Below are positions 44,576 to 52,935 of a stretch of 64,000 nt of DNA, one piece after another. A program made the position numbers and the translations under genes. The notes under the pieces are model-generated. The model saw only the letters and a list, made by a program, of their open reading frames with translations, was not told the origin of the DNA and made no database searches. Every line of letters starts with the position of its first letter. The stretch's first letter is position 1. Source of the stretch: HKCCE3408 sp038530555 (GTDB lineage: Bacteria > Pseudomonadota > Alphaproteobacteria > Rhodobacterales > Rhodobacteraceae); the NCBI GenBank assembly GCA_038530555.1, contig JBCBCN010000003.1:248001-312000 (forward strand), written 5' to 3'.

Positions 44576-45030
44576 GATTCTTTCAATATATAGTATTTTC
44601 CAATTTTCATTTTCTGATAATGGAATTACCTTTCGCGATTTAATCTAATTGACATCTCTTTTCACCAGAATTTTTTGTGGGTGACTTAATTGAGTTTACA
44701 TGAGATAAAAATCCTGTTGCTTAAGTGATTTCGTTTTAGATTATCATGGATTTGAGCTCTTAGCTGTAACGTTCTCACTGACGAGGGCGCTAAAAGGCAC
44801 GTTGCATTTTAGATTTTCTCATGTATCACGCCGCACCGCACCACCAATCAGATCGCTGCTTTTGATCTCGAGCGTGTTCCGAAAATTCCTGGTTTAAATG
44901 ATCAGATTGTGCAGACGTGCTCTTAAATCTGCTAGGCATATGCGCCGCACATCTGCCAGCTAATTCATAGAACTAATTGATGCTTCACAGTGCCTCAAAA
45001 CTCATAACTCGCACTCTCATCAAAGGAAAA
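44576..45030. other. AT-rich non-coding stretch after flgI
   Basis: About 450 bases with stop codons in all frames, no open frame of note and no clear hairpin terminator. It joins flgI to the degraded insertion sequence and may be debris of an insertion event. Confidence 0.6.
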
Positions 45031-45039
45031 TCCGTTCTT

Positions 45040-45975
45040 GAGCCACTTGTTCAAGCGGGACGCGGTGCATCATATCACGGTGGGTGAGTATACGGTATCG
45101 CGTGTGTCCCGACGCTTGGGGTTAGCAAGCATTCCCTCTACAAGGGAGTAAAGCTATTCGCCGAAAGGTCGCCGAAGCCAGGGCTTGGACCAAAAGGTTG
45201 AGAACCAGCGCCTTTAGTGCGAGCTGGCACGGGTGACCGAGGAGCGCGACATTTCAAAAAGGGATGAGATGATTTACCGCCATTGGTCCGAGGACAATGG
45301 TCGAACGCGTACTTCGTGCGAGAGGTCCAATGAAGTCCGTTTTCATCTGGGCTCATCGCGAGAAGTTCGGCATCCGAGCCATTTGCAACGTATTACGGGT
45401 TCATTTCTCCCGCTTCTATGCATGGCTTCAGGAACAGTTGAGTCACCGAGCGCAAGAGGATGCTCGTCTGACCCGGCTTATTCGGTAGGCCTGGGCAGAA
45501 AGTGGCAAGGTCTATGACTGTCTCAAGCCGACGGATGATCTGAGTCCCTCTCGTGACATTGCTTACGCAATGCGGTATAGGCAGCAGGCCACTGCGCCCA
45601 ATTCAGCACCCCTGAATGGCAGACCTTCCCCCACCAGCACGACCTTGAGCCAAGCACAAGCTAACGCGGTAACTGGCCTCACTCGGGAGCAGGCTTAGCA
45701 TGCGCCTGCCGGGCAGCGGACCATGCTACCGCCGAAAGCTTCTTCTAGCTCCGGAAGCGCGAGAGCATCCGCCGACGGGCAAACCTGACACGCAACGCAC
45801 CAAGGCAGGACGACTTTGAGTGGCGTGGGGTGTTCTACAATCTAACGCGTACGCAAACGAACAACAGCAGGTTACCGCTCATTGATTTCAAAATCAGACA
45901 GCAAAAACAGAAAGAGCACGGTGACAAAGAAACGAAGAGAAAGCAAAAATGCCACGTGCCATCGTCGTCTTTTTG
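45040..45975 (+). mobile_element. Degraded IS3-family insertion sequence remnant
   Basis: Three transposase pieces survive in different frames. An OrfA-like piece (about 45056-45270) reads KRDAVHHITVGEYTVSRVS, RRLG and EERDI. An OrfB start (about 45330-45600) reads MKSVFIWAHREKFGIRA, FYAWLQEQLSHRAQEDARLT, a stop, then AWAESGKVYD. An OrfB end (about 45736-45975) reads SFF, stop, LRKRESIRRRANLTRNAPRQ and FYNLTRTQTNNSRLP. The DDE catalytic core between the last two is deleted. No intact gene remains. Terminal inverted repeats were not located, so the limits are approximate. It lies in the gap between convergent flagellar genes. Confidence 0.8.
45330..45600 (+). pseudogene. IS3 OrfB transposase N-terminal fragment
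   Basis: The frame from about 45330 encodes the helix-turn-helix-like N-terminal part of OrfB (HREKFGIRAICNVLRVHFSR), is cut by a TAG at 45486-45488, continues in the same frame as AWAESGKVYDCLKPTDDLS, then drifts. It cannot give an active transposase. Confidence 0.75.
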
Positions 45976-46332
45976 AGTATCTTCGAAAACTTGGCTTTGG
46001 CAAGAGATCGTCGTAACTCCCCATGCCACTCACGTTGCGAGAATTTTCACGAGACGACATGCTGCATCAAATCGGATACAAGCGCAAACTAGAGTTCACA
46101 CTCGCGAATTAAAAGTTCTGGGACGCCACGAGCAAAAAATTGATGCTCAAGAGATTTCAACCAAGGTCTTTCAATTTCCAGCAGATTGCTTGTAGAAGCG
46201 AGCCCAAAACACAACTGTGAGTTTTACTTATTAAATGGATATCCTGGCGATTTGAGAATTATTTTCATTTTTCCCGTCTTCGAAAAAATTTCTTCTAATA
46301 CCAAATTTTTTTGAATATTTCTTGGATAAATT
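45976..46332. other. Non-coding stretch between the IS remnant and the 181-residue gene
   Basis: About 350 bases, increasingly AT-rich toward 46330, with no open frame, RNA gene or clear terminator visible. Confidence 0.55.
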
Positions 46333-46878
46333 TTAATTTTTCTTTGATGCCATCTTTATGAATCTTATTACGTTTCGTGCCTTCTTTCCTGAAAATGCAC
46401 GTAGAAGATCCCTTTTCTCTTCTACCGGGAGCGCTCTGATGAATCTTGCAACTACTGCTGGATGTTCCGATGTCATGTTACCCGATGAAATCGAAACGGC
46501 GAATAGAGCATCTATCTTGTTTAGATCGACGCTTGTAACGCTACCGTATGATCCATTGCGGCCTGAGTTGACAATGGCTTTTTCATTATTCTCAAAAATT
46601 GAATAATCGAAACTTTTATCATCATTTCTTTCTATTTCATTGAATTTTTCAGTTTGATGCATTTCGCTCGAAGTATCAGCTTTCTCTCTAACATGGCGGC
46701 CTCCTCCATGAACTGCCATTGCCGACACTAAGCGATCTATTAGGCTTCCCTCATAATCATGCTCATTTACTTCATTATTCGGCTCCAGTACGAGGCCGGA
46801 TTTTTCAAATCTTGCTCGCTCACTTGCAGTGAGTATTGAGGCTAGCATCGCAGCTCTTTCGGCTCTGAATTTTGGCAT
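46333..46878 (-). CDS. Hypothetical protein downstream of fliP
   Basis: 181 residues, not recognised. The start has AGGAAAAAGG upstream and lies 10 bases after the fliP stop, so it is the last gene of fliF-fliH-fliN-fliP. The N-terminus is basic and helical (RAERAAMLASILTASERARF), the middle (55-115) is polar and probably disordered, and the C-terminus is a compact helical block (HPAVVARFIRALPVEEKRDLLRAFSGKKARNVIRF). The end resembles the Pro-x-E helical repeats of MgtE-N/FliG-like domains, but only loosely. A flagellar role is inferred from position alone. Confidence 0.7.
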   Translation of the reverse strand: MPKFRAERAAMLASILTASERARFEKSGLVLEPNNEVNEHDYEGSLIDRLVSAMAVHGGGRHVREKADTSSEMHQTEKFNEIERNDDKSFDYSIFENNEKAIVNSGRNGSYGSVTSVDLNKIDALFAVSISSGNMTSEHPAVVARFIRALPVEEKRDLLRAFSGKKARNVIRFIKMASKKN

Positions 46879-46888
46879 AACCTTTTTC

Positions 46889-47611
46889 CTAAAAGTAACT
46901 TCTCACGAGCGCGCCGGTCAGCAAAGACCAACCATCGGCGACAACAAAAAAGGCTAACTTGAATGGCAGAGAAACAATGGCTGGCGGGACCATCATCATG
47001 CCCATCGACATCAAAATGGCAGCGGCAACTAGATCGATAATTAGGAAGGGCAAAAAGATTAAAAATCCGATCTGAAACGCCCTTTCAACTTCGCTCAGCA
47101 TGAATGCGGGAATAAGGATAGAAGCATCCGGTACCGTGTTTTCACCAACTCCCCGGAGGTTTTTCAGGCTAGTGAGCGTTGCTGAATCTACTCGAGACAG
47201 CATGAACTCTTGGAAGGGACTATACGCCAGGCCGAATGCTTCGGGAGTATCAATCTCACCGTTCAAGAGTGGGAAAATACCGAGTGCGTATGCCTCTTCG
47301 AAGACGGGCGACATTACAAAGTAGGTCAAAAAGAGGGCGAGGCTCACGATCAGCATGTTCGGCGGCGATTGTTGTAAACCTATGGCTTGGCGTAGAATGG
47401 AAAGCACAGTGACTATAAAGGGAAAGCACGTAACCATCACTGCGAGCCCAGGAGCAATACTCAAGACCGTAATGAGGGCGATCAGTTGCAAAGAGCGCGC
47501 AGTGAGGGAAGCGTCATCGCCCAGATCGATTGCGATATCTTGAGCGGATACGGCGCTTGGCAATATGAGTAAAATGGTGACAATTAAGATTGTCTGAAAT
47601 GATAATCTCAT
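46889..47611 (-). CDS. fliP: Flagellar export gate protein FliP
   Basis: 240 residues from the ATG at 47611; an in-frame start nine codons earlier overlaps fliN. A cleavable N-terminal signal (ILIVTILLILPSAVSA) is followed by four membrane helices. Family motifs: TVLSIAPGLAVMVTCFPFIVTVLSILRQ, and PAFMLSEVERAFQIGFLIFLPFLIIDLV, and the end MMMVPPAIVSLPFKLAFFVVADGW. With FliQ and FliR it forms the export gate. Confidence 0.96.
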   Translation of the reverse strand: MRLSFQTILIVTILLILPSAVSAQDIAIDLGDDASLTARSLQLIALITVLSIAPGLAVMVTCFPFIVTVLSILRQAIGLQQSPPNMLIVSLALFLTYFVMSPVFEEAYALGIFPLLNGEIDTPEAFGLAYSPFQEFMLSRVDSATLTSLKNLRGVGENTVPDASILIPAFMLSEVERAFQIGFLIFLPFLIIDLVAAAILMSMGMMMVPPAIVSLPFKLAFFVVADGWSLLTGALVRSYF

Positions 47612-47615
47612 TGAG

Positions 47616-47894
47616 CTATTCCGCTTCGCCCAAGTCAACGACCTCGGTCAAGCGCACCGCCAATGTTCCAGCTTGACCATCTTCTTGCTCAATAAGCTCG
47701 CCAATAGCCACAACGCGGTCGCCAATCATGATCTCCACCGGGTCTTCGATTCTGGTGTCGAGAGCGAGGACATCATCTCGATTGAACGCGACCAATTCAG
47801 CCAACGTCGGCCGAGCGCGACCAACACAGACACGCATTTCAATCGGCACACCCCTTAGGGCCGAGCGTGATTTCCCAAGGTCGACACTGCTCAT
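47616..47894 (-). CDS. fliN: Flagellar motor switch protein FliN
   Basis: 92 residues, only the SpoA domain: GVPIEMRVCVGRARPTLAEL, then VLALDTRIEDPVEIMIGDRVVAIGEL. It lacks the long N-terminal extension of many FliN proteins. It builds the C-ring with FliM, which is not in this window. It overlaps fliH by four bases. Confidence 0.93.
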   Translation of the reverse strand: MSSVDLGKSRSALRGVPIEMRVCVGRARPTLAELVAFNRDDVLALDTRIEDPVEIMIGDRVVAIGELIEQEDGQAGTLAVRLTEVVDLGEAE

Positions 47895-48508
47895 GTACGT
47901 TTACCCTTCACGTTTTGGCTGGTTGATATCTGTTCTTTCGAAAATTCCTCGATTGAACGAGATATTTCTAAAATAGCTCGAGAGAGATCGACCTCATGGC
48001 GTTCTACGCCGATATGGAGACTGACCTGCGATGCAGCATAGGCCGGCTCGGGGCGAAGACGCACTTCGGATGTTTCGGCTTCGAGAAGGAGTTCCAAGGT
48101 CGGGATTGTCGCGGGGGCTGCCACGAGTTCGGGCTTGAGGTCCGTTGCATTTCGAATGATCGGAAGCAACTGATCGTGAATGACAGCGACTAGGCCTTCT
48201 TTGGCGAGCGCGGGCAGAACCTGTTGGACTATGGCTGTCAATAAATCCCGTATTGAATTGAGAACATCCTCGCGGGCCTCGCCTAATGTGACATCCAACC
48301 CCTTCAAACTTTGCGCGAGATCCGAACTCACAGCGGCGGCACTGTCGGATTGCGCTTTGTGGCAGTCCTCCCAACCGCTTTCATAGCCCTTCTCGAATGC
48401 GCCATCGCGAATGACATCGATATCGACTTCAATTTGGGGTGCAGCATCGACGGCTGGCTCTGCTTTTGGCTGCGAACCAAAGTCATCTAAGTTGAGAAGG
48501 CGGCTCAT
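47891..48508 (-). CDS. fliH: Flagellar assembly protein FliH-like
   Basis: 205 residues. After a polar N-terminus, the GAFEKGYESGWEDCHKAQSD helix has the glycine-repeat start of FliH proteins, followed by a long helix (50-110) and a compact C-terminal domain. FliH regulates the export ATPase FliI, which is not nearby. The gene lies between fliF and fliN, overlapping both by four bases. Sequence identity among FliH proteins is low, so the call relies partly on position. Confidence 0.8.
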   Translation of the reverse strand: MSRLLNLDDFGSQPKAEPAVDAAPQIEVDIDVIRDGAFEKGYESGWEDCHKAQSDSAAAVSSDLAQSLKGLDVTLGEAREDVLNSIRDLLTAIVQQVLPALAKEGLVAVIHDQLLPIIRNATDLKPELVAAPATIPTLELLLEAETSEVRLRPEPAYAASQVSLHIGVERHEVDLSRAILEISRSIEEFSKEQISTSQNVKGKRT

Positions 48509-50178
48509 CGCGTGCTCTCCTCGTCTTCTTCTTCCATCCAGCTACGGAGAATTTCAACTGTCTCGGCCTCCCGTTCTTGGATGAGCCGACGTAATCGCTC
48601 CACCGGATCATCATCTGAGTCACCAGGAGCGTCCGCTGCCCCGATTATCTCCCCGTCCCAAGAAGGTGTTGCATCCAAACTCGGCAGCCCTCCACCAAGC
48701 GACGCAAGATCTGGCAAACCGTCGGCTGCGCCCGAACTTGGAGGCATTTCACCTGCTGGACCTGCCGCATCGGAACGTCCAAAATCGGGTAGAGATGTGG
48801 GCTGTTGCGTTGCCATTTGCAGGGCACCTGAGCTAGCCGATGCCATCAGCGCAGGCCGAAGCACTCCAAAAACCAATGCTGCCACGACGGCTGCAAGCAG
48901 GGCGAACTGCACGATCTGCGTCAAATCTAGATTCGCGAAAGCCCCGCTACTCGTTGCTTCAACGGCCGTATCGGGCAAGACTTCGAATGCCATTGAGCGG
49001 ATCGTAACCTGGTCGCCACGCGCTTCGTCATAGCCGATTGCGGTACGAACGAGATCGCCAAGCATCGACAGCTCTTCCTCGCTCCTGGGAACAATGGTCT
49101 CTAGGCCGTTGGCGTCGACGCTTGACACCCCGTTGACCAAAACTGCGACGGAAATTCGGCGGATGTCGCCCGGTCCCGTCTCGATTTCGCGTTGGATTTC
49201 AGAGATGTCATAGGCGACCCGCTCTCGCGTTTCCGTGCCTTGTTCTGATGAACTATCTCCGTTGCCCTGAGTGTCACCTTCTGGGAGATTTGAGGCAACC
49301 GTTACCGAGCCGCTACCGGCATTGCTGCTGGAATTGCTGCGCTCTTCGGTGTCGGTCGAAATCACAACTCGGCTGTCTGGGTCAATTCGACGCTCAAGCA
49401 CAGTCTCACGTGCCGATTGAATGTCGACATTGACCTCGACCATCGCATTGCCCAACCCGACACGCGCTGAGATCAGGCGTTCGATATTATGACGCATGGC
49501 TTCGGCGCGGGTTGCGCTATGCGCAGCCATGGTCTCCGAGCCGGTGGTGCCGACCACTATACCGCTATCTGCATCAATGACCGTGACTGCCGTGTGTGAG
49601 AGGCCGGGAACAGCGGAAGATACAAGAAACTGAACAGATCTTGCCAAAGGCTCAGGAACACCGGAACTCGACGGTCGCAAAGTAACCGATGCCGTTACTT
49701 CCTGGCGGGAAATAAAGGGCTGATTTGACGTGTTGCCAATATGGACGCGGGCGGATCGCACCAGTGGACTGGCCACGATCGTTCGCGCCAATTCGCCTTC
49801 CTTTGCCCGCCAATATGCGGCATCGAACATTTGCGCTGTCGTTCCAAACCCTGGAAGGCTATCTAGTAATTCATAGCCGGCTGCGCCGTTTGCGGGCAGG
49901 CCGTCACCGGCCAAGGCCATTCGCAGCCCATCGCGCTCCGATTGATCAACGTAAATCGCATCGCTGCGAATTTCATATTGCATGCCGCGCGCTTCGATTG
50001 CGGAGACGACTTCACCAGCGGCCGTGGAATCCAGGCCGGAGTAAAGTAAAGCCATAGTGGGCGTAGAGGCGACGCGGAACATAATAAAAAGCATCACGGC
50101 AATTGCAGCCGACGCTCCAACGAACACCGCCCGCGCACGCGGGTCCATGGTCGTCCATCTAAGCGAAAGTTGTTCCAC
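48505..50178 (-). CDS. fliF: Flagellar MS-ring protein FliF
   Basis: 557 residues. Two membrane helices, near 17-38 (VFVGASAAIAVMLFIMFRVAS) and near 420-445 (IVQFALLAAVVAALVFGVLRPAL), flank a large periplasmic region with ring-building motifs (LLYSGLDSTAAGEVVSAIE, VHIGNTSNQPFISRQ). The acidic C-terminus (DDPVERLRRLIQEREAETVEILRSW) is the FliG-binding tail. fliG usually follows fliF but is absent here. It is divergent from fliL. Confidence 0.96.
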   Translation of the reverse strand: MEQLSLRWTTMDPRARAVFVGASAAIAVMLFIMFRVASTPTMALLYSGLDSTAAGEVVSAIEARGMQYEIRSDAIYVDQSERDGLRMALAGDGLPANGAAGYELLDSLPGFGTTAQMFDAAYWRAKEGELARTIVASPLVRSARVHIGNTSNQPFISRQEVTASVTLRPSSSGVPEPLARSVQFLVSSAVPGLSHTAVTVIDADSGIVVGTTGSETMAAHSATRAEAMRHNIERLISARVGLGNAMVEVNVDIQSARETVLERRIDPDSRVVISTDTEERSNSSSNAGSGSVTVASNLPEGDTQGNGDSSSEQGTETRERVAYDISEIQREIETGPGDIRRISVAVLVNGVSSVDANGLETIVPRSEEELSMLGDLVRTAIGYDEARGDQVTIRSMAFEVLPDTAVEATSSGAFANLDLTQIVQFALLAAVVAALVFGVLRPALMASASSGALQMATQQPTSLPDFGRSDAAGPAGEMPPSSGAADGLPDLASLGGGLPSLDATPSWDGEIIGAADAPGDSDDDPVERLRRLIQEREAETVEILRSWMEEEDEESTR

Positions 50179-50236
50179 CTATCACCTCGAATCGAATGCC
50201 TTCTGGCGCTCAGTCGTTGAATTAGACCGAGGTCGC

Positions 50237-50251
50237 TTAACAATCGGTTAG
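50237..50251. promoter_or_regulatory. CtrA-like motif between fliF and fliL
   Basis: TTAA-CAATCGG-TTAG fits TTAA-N7-TTAA with one mismatch. It lies 50 bases from the fliL start and 59 from the divergent fliF start. A further TTAG lies at 50261-50264. Confidence 0.4.
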
Positions 50252-50300
50252 TTCTGAATCGTTAGACCTAATCCGGAACATTTGAGAGGAGCGCGGCTAA

Positions 50301-50831
50301 ATGGCAGCGGAAGCCGACCCGCAAGACGAACCCGCCAAGAAAAAAAAGGGATTGCTTATCCCTTTGCTGTTGGGCGTTTTTCTGGCGCTTAGTGGCGGCG
50401 GCGCGGGTTTCTGGGCTGTCACATCCGGCCCACTCGCCAGCCTCGGCAACCCGAGCGGCGAGGCGGCGGAGTTAGACGATGATGCTTCGGAGGATGCGGG
50501 CGATGAGCCGGGCGAAGGGCCAGCTCCCGTGGCCGTGGCATTTGTTCCACTGGATACGGTGACGATCTCACTTGGCGGGCAAAGCGTGCACCGTCACTTG
50601 ATCTTTTCTGCACAATTGGAAGTTGACCCGATCTATCTCGAGGAAGTTGAAACACTGAAACCCCGAATTTTAGATGTGCTGAATTCCTACCTGCGCATCG
50701 TTGGTGTCGATGAATTAAGCGAACCTTCAAGCTTGGTGCGTATGCGGTCCCAAATGCTTCACCGTATCCAGATCGTTTCAGGAGAGGGCCGCGTACGTGA
50801 TCTTCTCATTACACAATTCGTGGTGAACTGA
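50301..50831 (+). CDS. fliL: Flagellar basal body-associated protein FliL
   Basis: 176 residues: a short Lys-rich cytoplasmic start, one membrane helix (LLIPLLLGVFLALSGGGAGFWAV), an acidic linker, then the periplasmic FliL domain (FVPLDTVTISLGGQSVHRHLIFSAQLEV, LKPRILDVLNSYLR, RIQIVSGEGRVRDLLITQFVV). It supports the stator at the basal body. Its stop overlaps the next gene by one base. Confidence 0.93.
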   Translation: MAAEADPQDEPAKKKKGLLIPLLLGVFLALSGGGAGFWAVTSGPLASLGNPSGEAAELDDDASEDAGDEPGEGPAPVAVAFVPLDTVTISLGGQSVHRHLIFSAQLEVDPIYLEEVETLKPRILDVLNSYLRIVGVDELSEPSSLVRMRSQMLHRIQIVSGEGRVRDLLITQFVVN

Positions 50832-51340
50832 TGGTTGGATTGATTTCAGATCTCTTGCTGTTGCTGGCCGCGCTCGGAGCGGGCGCATACTGCCTGGTTT
50901 TGTCGAAACGATTGACGCGGTTGTCGTCGATCGACAAAGGGCTCGGCGGAGCGATCGCTGTCTTGTCAGCGCAAGTCGATGACATGACAAAAGTTCTAGC
51001 AGAAGCTCGCGGCGCATCTGATACGTCCGCCAAAAGGCTCTCCGCCCTCATGAAAGACGCAGAGAACCTGGCCAACGATCTCGAGATCATGCTTGCGGCG
51101 TGCCACGATCTTCCAGAACAGGCGGCGACGTCCGCGCAGGCTTCGTCGCAACAGGACAACTCATCCGATGCCACGGTGGAGCACCTGGCGCCTGAGGGAA
51201 TATCATCGACAAGCCCTGTAGTGGACACCTCGGAACTGTCGAAAGACAGCGAAGCAACCTTTGGATCGCGTCGCAGCCGGGAACAGTCTAACGAAGCGAT
51301 TTTCCGGCGGCGTAGTACGTTGCAGGAGGCCGCAGAATGA
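50831..51340 (+). CDS. Flagellar-operon membrane protein of unknown function (DUF6468-like)
   Basis: 169 residues. One N-terminal membrane helix (LISDLLLLLAALGAGAYCLVL) followed by SKRLTRLSSIDKGLGGAIAVLSAQVDDM and a coiled coil to about 100, then a disordered Ser/Glu-rich tail with a basic end. It resembles the DUF6468 proteins that follow fliL in alphaproteobacteria; that match is from memory. It overlaps its neighbours by one and four bases. The role is unknown but tied to the motor by position. Confidence 0.75.
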   Translation: MVGLISDLLLLLAALGAGAYCLVLSKRLTRLSSIDKGLGGAIAVLSAQVDDMTKVLAEARGASDTSAKRLSALMKDAENLANDLEIMLAACHDLPEQAATSAQASSQQDNSSDATVEHLAPEGISSTSPVVDTSELSKDSEATFGSRRSREQSNEAIFRRRSTLQEAAE

Positions 51341-52020
51341 GTAACGTCATCCGTCCAGGAAAGATCTGGCGCCAGCGCGGTATCCTCGTTGGTCTCTTTG
51401 TGACGTTTCTCGCCTCGGGACTTATGCGACTAGGGCATCTGGACATTGCATTCGCGGCAACGGATGGCACCGAAACTCAGACCGGTAGTCCGACTATGCA
51501 GGATGAGACCGCGCTATCGGGAGATCCTGCAATCGCCCGCTTGGAGGCAAGTGATACTCCACAGCAATGCGCAACACTCGGCTCGATCGACGTCGCTTTA
51601 GCTGCAATCAACAGCCGAGCAAGCGAGCTAGATGAAAGGGAAGCCGATATTGCAGCGCGTGAGACGACAGTCGCGGCAGCAGAGGAAGTCGTTATCGCAC
51701 GGTTACAAGAATTAGAGACCGCGGAGACCCGATTGCGCGATCTTTTGACCATCGCTGATACCGCCGCCGACAATGATCTGCAGCAGCTCACATCGCTTTA
51801 CGAATCCATGCAGGCCGAAGACGCCGCCGAGCTTTTTGGGCAAATGGACCCAAGTTTTGCCGCTGGATTTCTTGCTAGAATGCGGCCCGAGGCCGGTGCC
51901 GGCATCCTGTCGGAGTTAGAGCCAAATCAGGCCTATGCGATCTCAATCATCCTCGCGACGCGCAACACAAGTCTCACTGACGCGATGGCTGATCAACCCC
52001 CTTCAGCCTCGCTGCAGTGA
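51337..52020 (+). CDS. MotE-like/MgtE N-domain flagellar protein
   Basis: 227 residues. An N-terminal signal or anchor (GILVGLFVTFLASGLMRLG) leads to a long coiled coil (residues about 90-140, ASELDEREADIAARETT) and a C-terminal helical block (YESMQAEDAAELFGQMDPSFAAGFLARMRPEAGAGILSEL) typical of the MgtE-N/MotE family. MotE acts as a chaperone for MotC in rhizobia; here it precedes motA. The role in this organism is inferred. Confidence 0.82.
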   Translation: MSNVIRPGKIWRQRGILVGLFVTFLASGLMRLGHLDIAFAATDGTETQTGSPTMQDETALSGDPAIARLEASDTPQQCATLGSIDVALAAINSRASELDEREADIAARETTVAAAEEVVIARLQELETAETRLRDLLTIADTAADNDLQQLTSLYESMQAEDAAELFGQMDPSFAAGFLARMRPEAGAGILSELEPNQAYAISIILATRNTSLTDAMADQPPSASLQ

Positions 52021-52056
52021 CCGCCACATACACTTGAGCCAAATGACGAGGTCCAC

Positions 52057-52935
52057 ATGTTCGGAATAATCGGTATTGTTGTCGTCTTCGTGATGGTCTT
52101 TGGCGGATATATACTCGCTGGCGGCAAGCTTGGTCCGATTTTCAAAGCGTTGCCATATGAAATGATGATGATCGGTGGTGCGGCGACCGGTGCATTCATT
52201 ATCTCGAATTCAAAAAGTGACGTTGTCCACGCGCTCAAAGATGTCGGCAAGGTCTTCAAGGGCGGAAAATGGAGCAAATCAGACTACCAGGAATTATTCT
52301 GCCTTTTATTCGAACTCGTTCGAATGGGTCGGCAGAATGCAGTTGGCCTCGAAGAACATATTGAAGGACCTGAGACGTCCGACATCTTTGTCAAATATCC
52401 TAAAATTCTTGCCGATAAGGGAGCGGTGGAACTGATCTGCGATACTCTTCGCTCGGCATCCCTTAATTATGATGACCCTATTCAAGTTGAAGAAGTTTTA
52501 GAAAAGCGTCTTGAGGCAAAACACCACCACGCAATGCACTCGGCGCACGCCCTTCAGAATACCGCCGATGCCCTGCCTGCGCTTGGCATCGTTGCGGCTG
52601 TGCTCGGGGTCATCAAAACGATGGGTTCAATCGATCAACCACCTGAGATACTCGGTAAAATGATTGGCGGAGCGCTCGTCGGGACATTTCTAGGTGTTTT
52701 TTTATCTTACGCCTTCGTCGGCCCCTTCGCGGCTAGGGTTAAAACCGTCGTGGAACAAGAACACGTCTTCTACACGATTATTCGTGAGGTGTTGGTCGCC
52801 AATTTGCACAACCACGCGATCAATCTATGCATTGAAGTTGGTCGGCAGAATACACCAAGTGATATGCGACCCAGCTTTAACGACTTGGACGAAGCTTTGA
52901 AGTCTCTCAAGCAAGGGTTACAGGCCGCAGCATGA
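52057..52935 (+). CDS. motA: Flagellar motor stator protein MotA
   Basis: 292 residues with four membrane helices. Typical segments: FGGYILAGGKLGPIFKALPYEMMMIGGAATGAF at the start and the proton-channel helices ALPALGIVAAVLGVIKTMG and GKMIGGALVGTFLGVFLSYAFVGP. It forms the stator with MotB. The stop overlaps the next gene by four bases. Confidence 0.96.
   Translation: MFGIIGIVVVFVMVFGGYILAGGKLGPIFKALPYEMMMIGGAATGAFIISNSKSDVVHALKDVGKVFKGGKWSKSDYQELFCLLFELVRMGRQNAVGLEEHIEGPETSDIFVKYPKILADKGAVELICDTLRSASLNYDDPIQVEEVLEKRLEAKHHHAMHSAHALQNTADALPALGIVAAVLGVIKTMGSIDQPPEILGKMIGGALVGTFLGVFLSYAFVGPFAARVKTVVEQEHVFYTIIREVLVANLHNHAINLCIEVGRQNTPSDMRPSFNDLDEALKSLKQGLQAAA

Noticed and set aside
45040..45975. 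Functional IS3 transposase by programmed frameshift
   Set aside because: There are several stops in both open frames and the DDE core is missing, so it is decay rather than frameshifting.
50210..50235. Sigma-54 promoter upstream of fliL (TGGCGC...TTGA)
   Set aside because: The -12 GC is absent and the spacing is wrong for the -24/-12 consensus.
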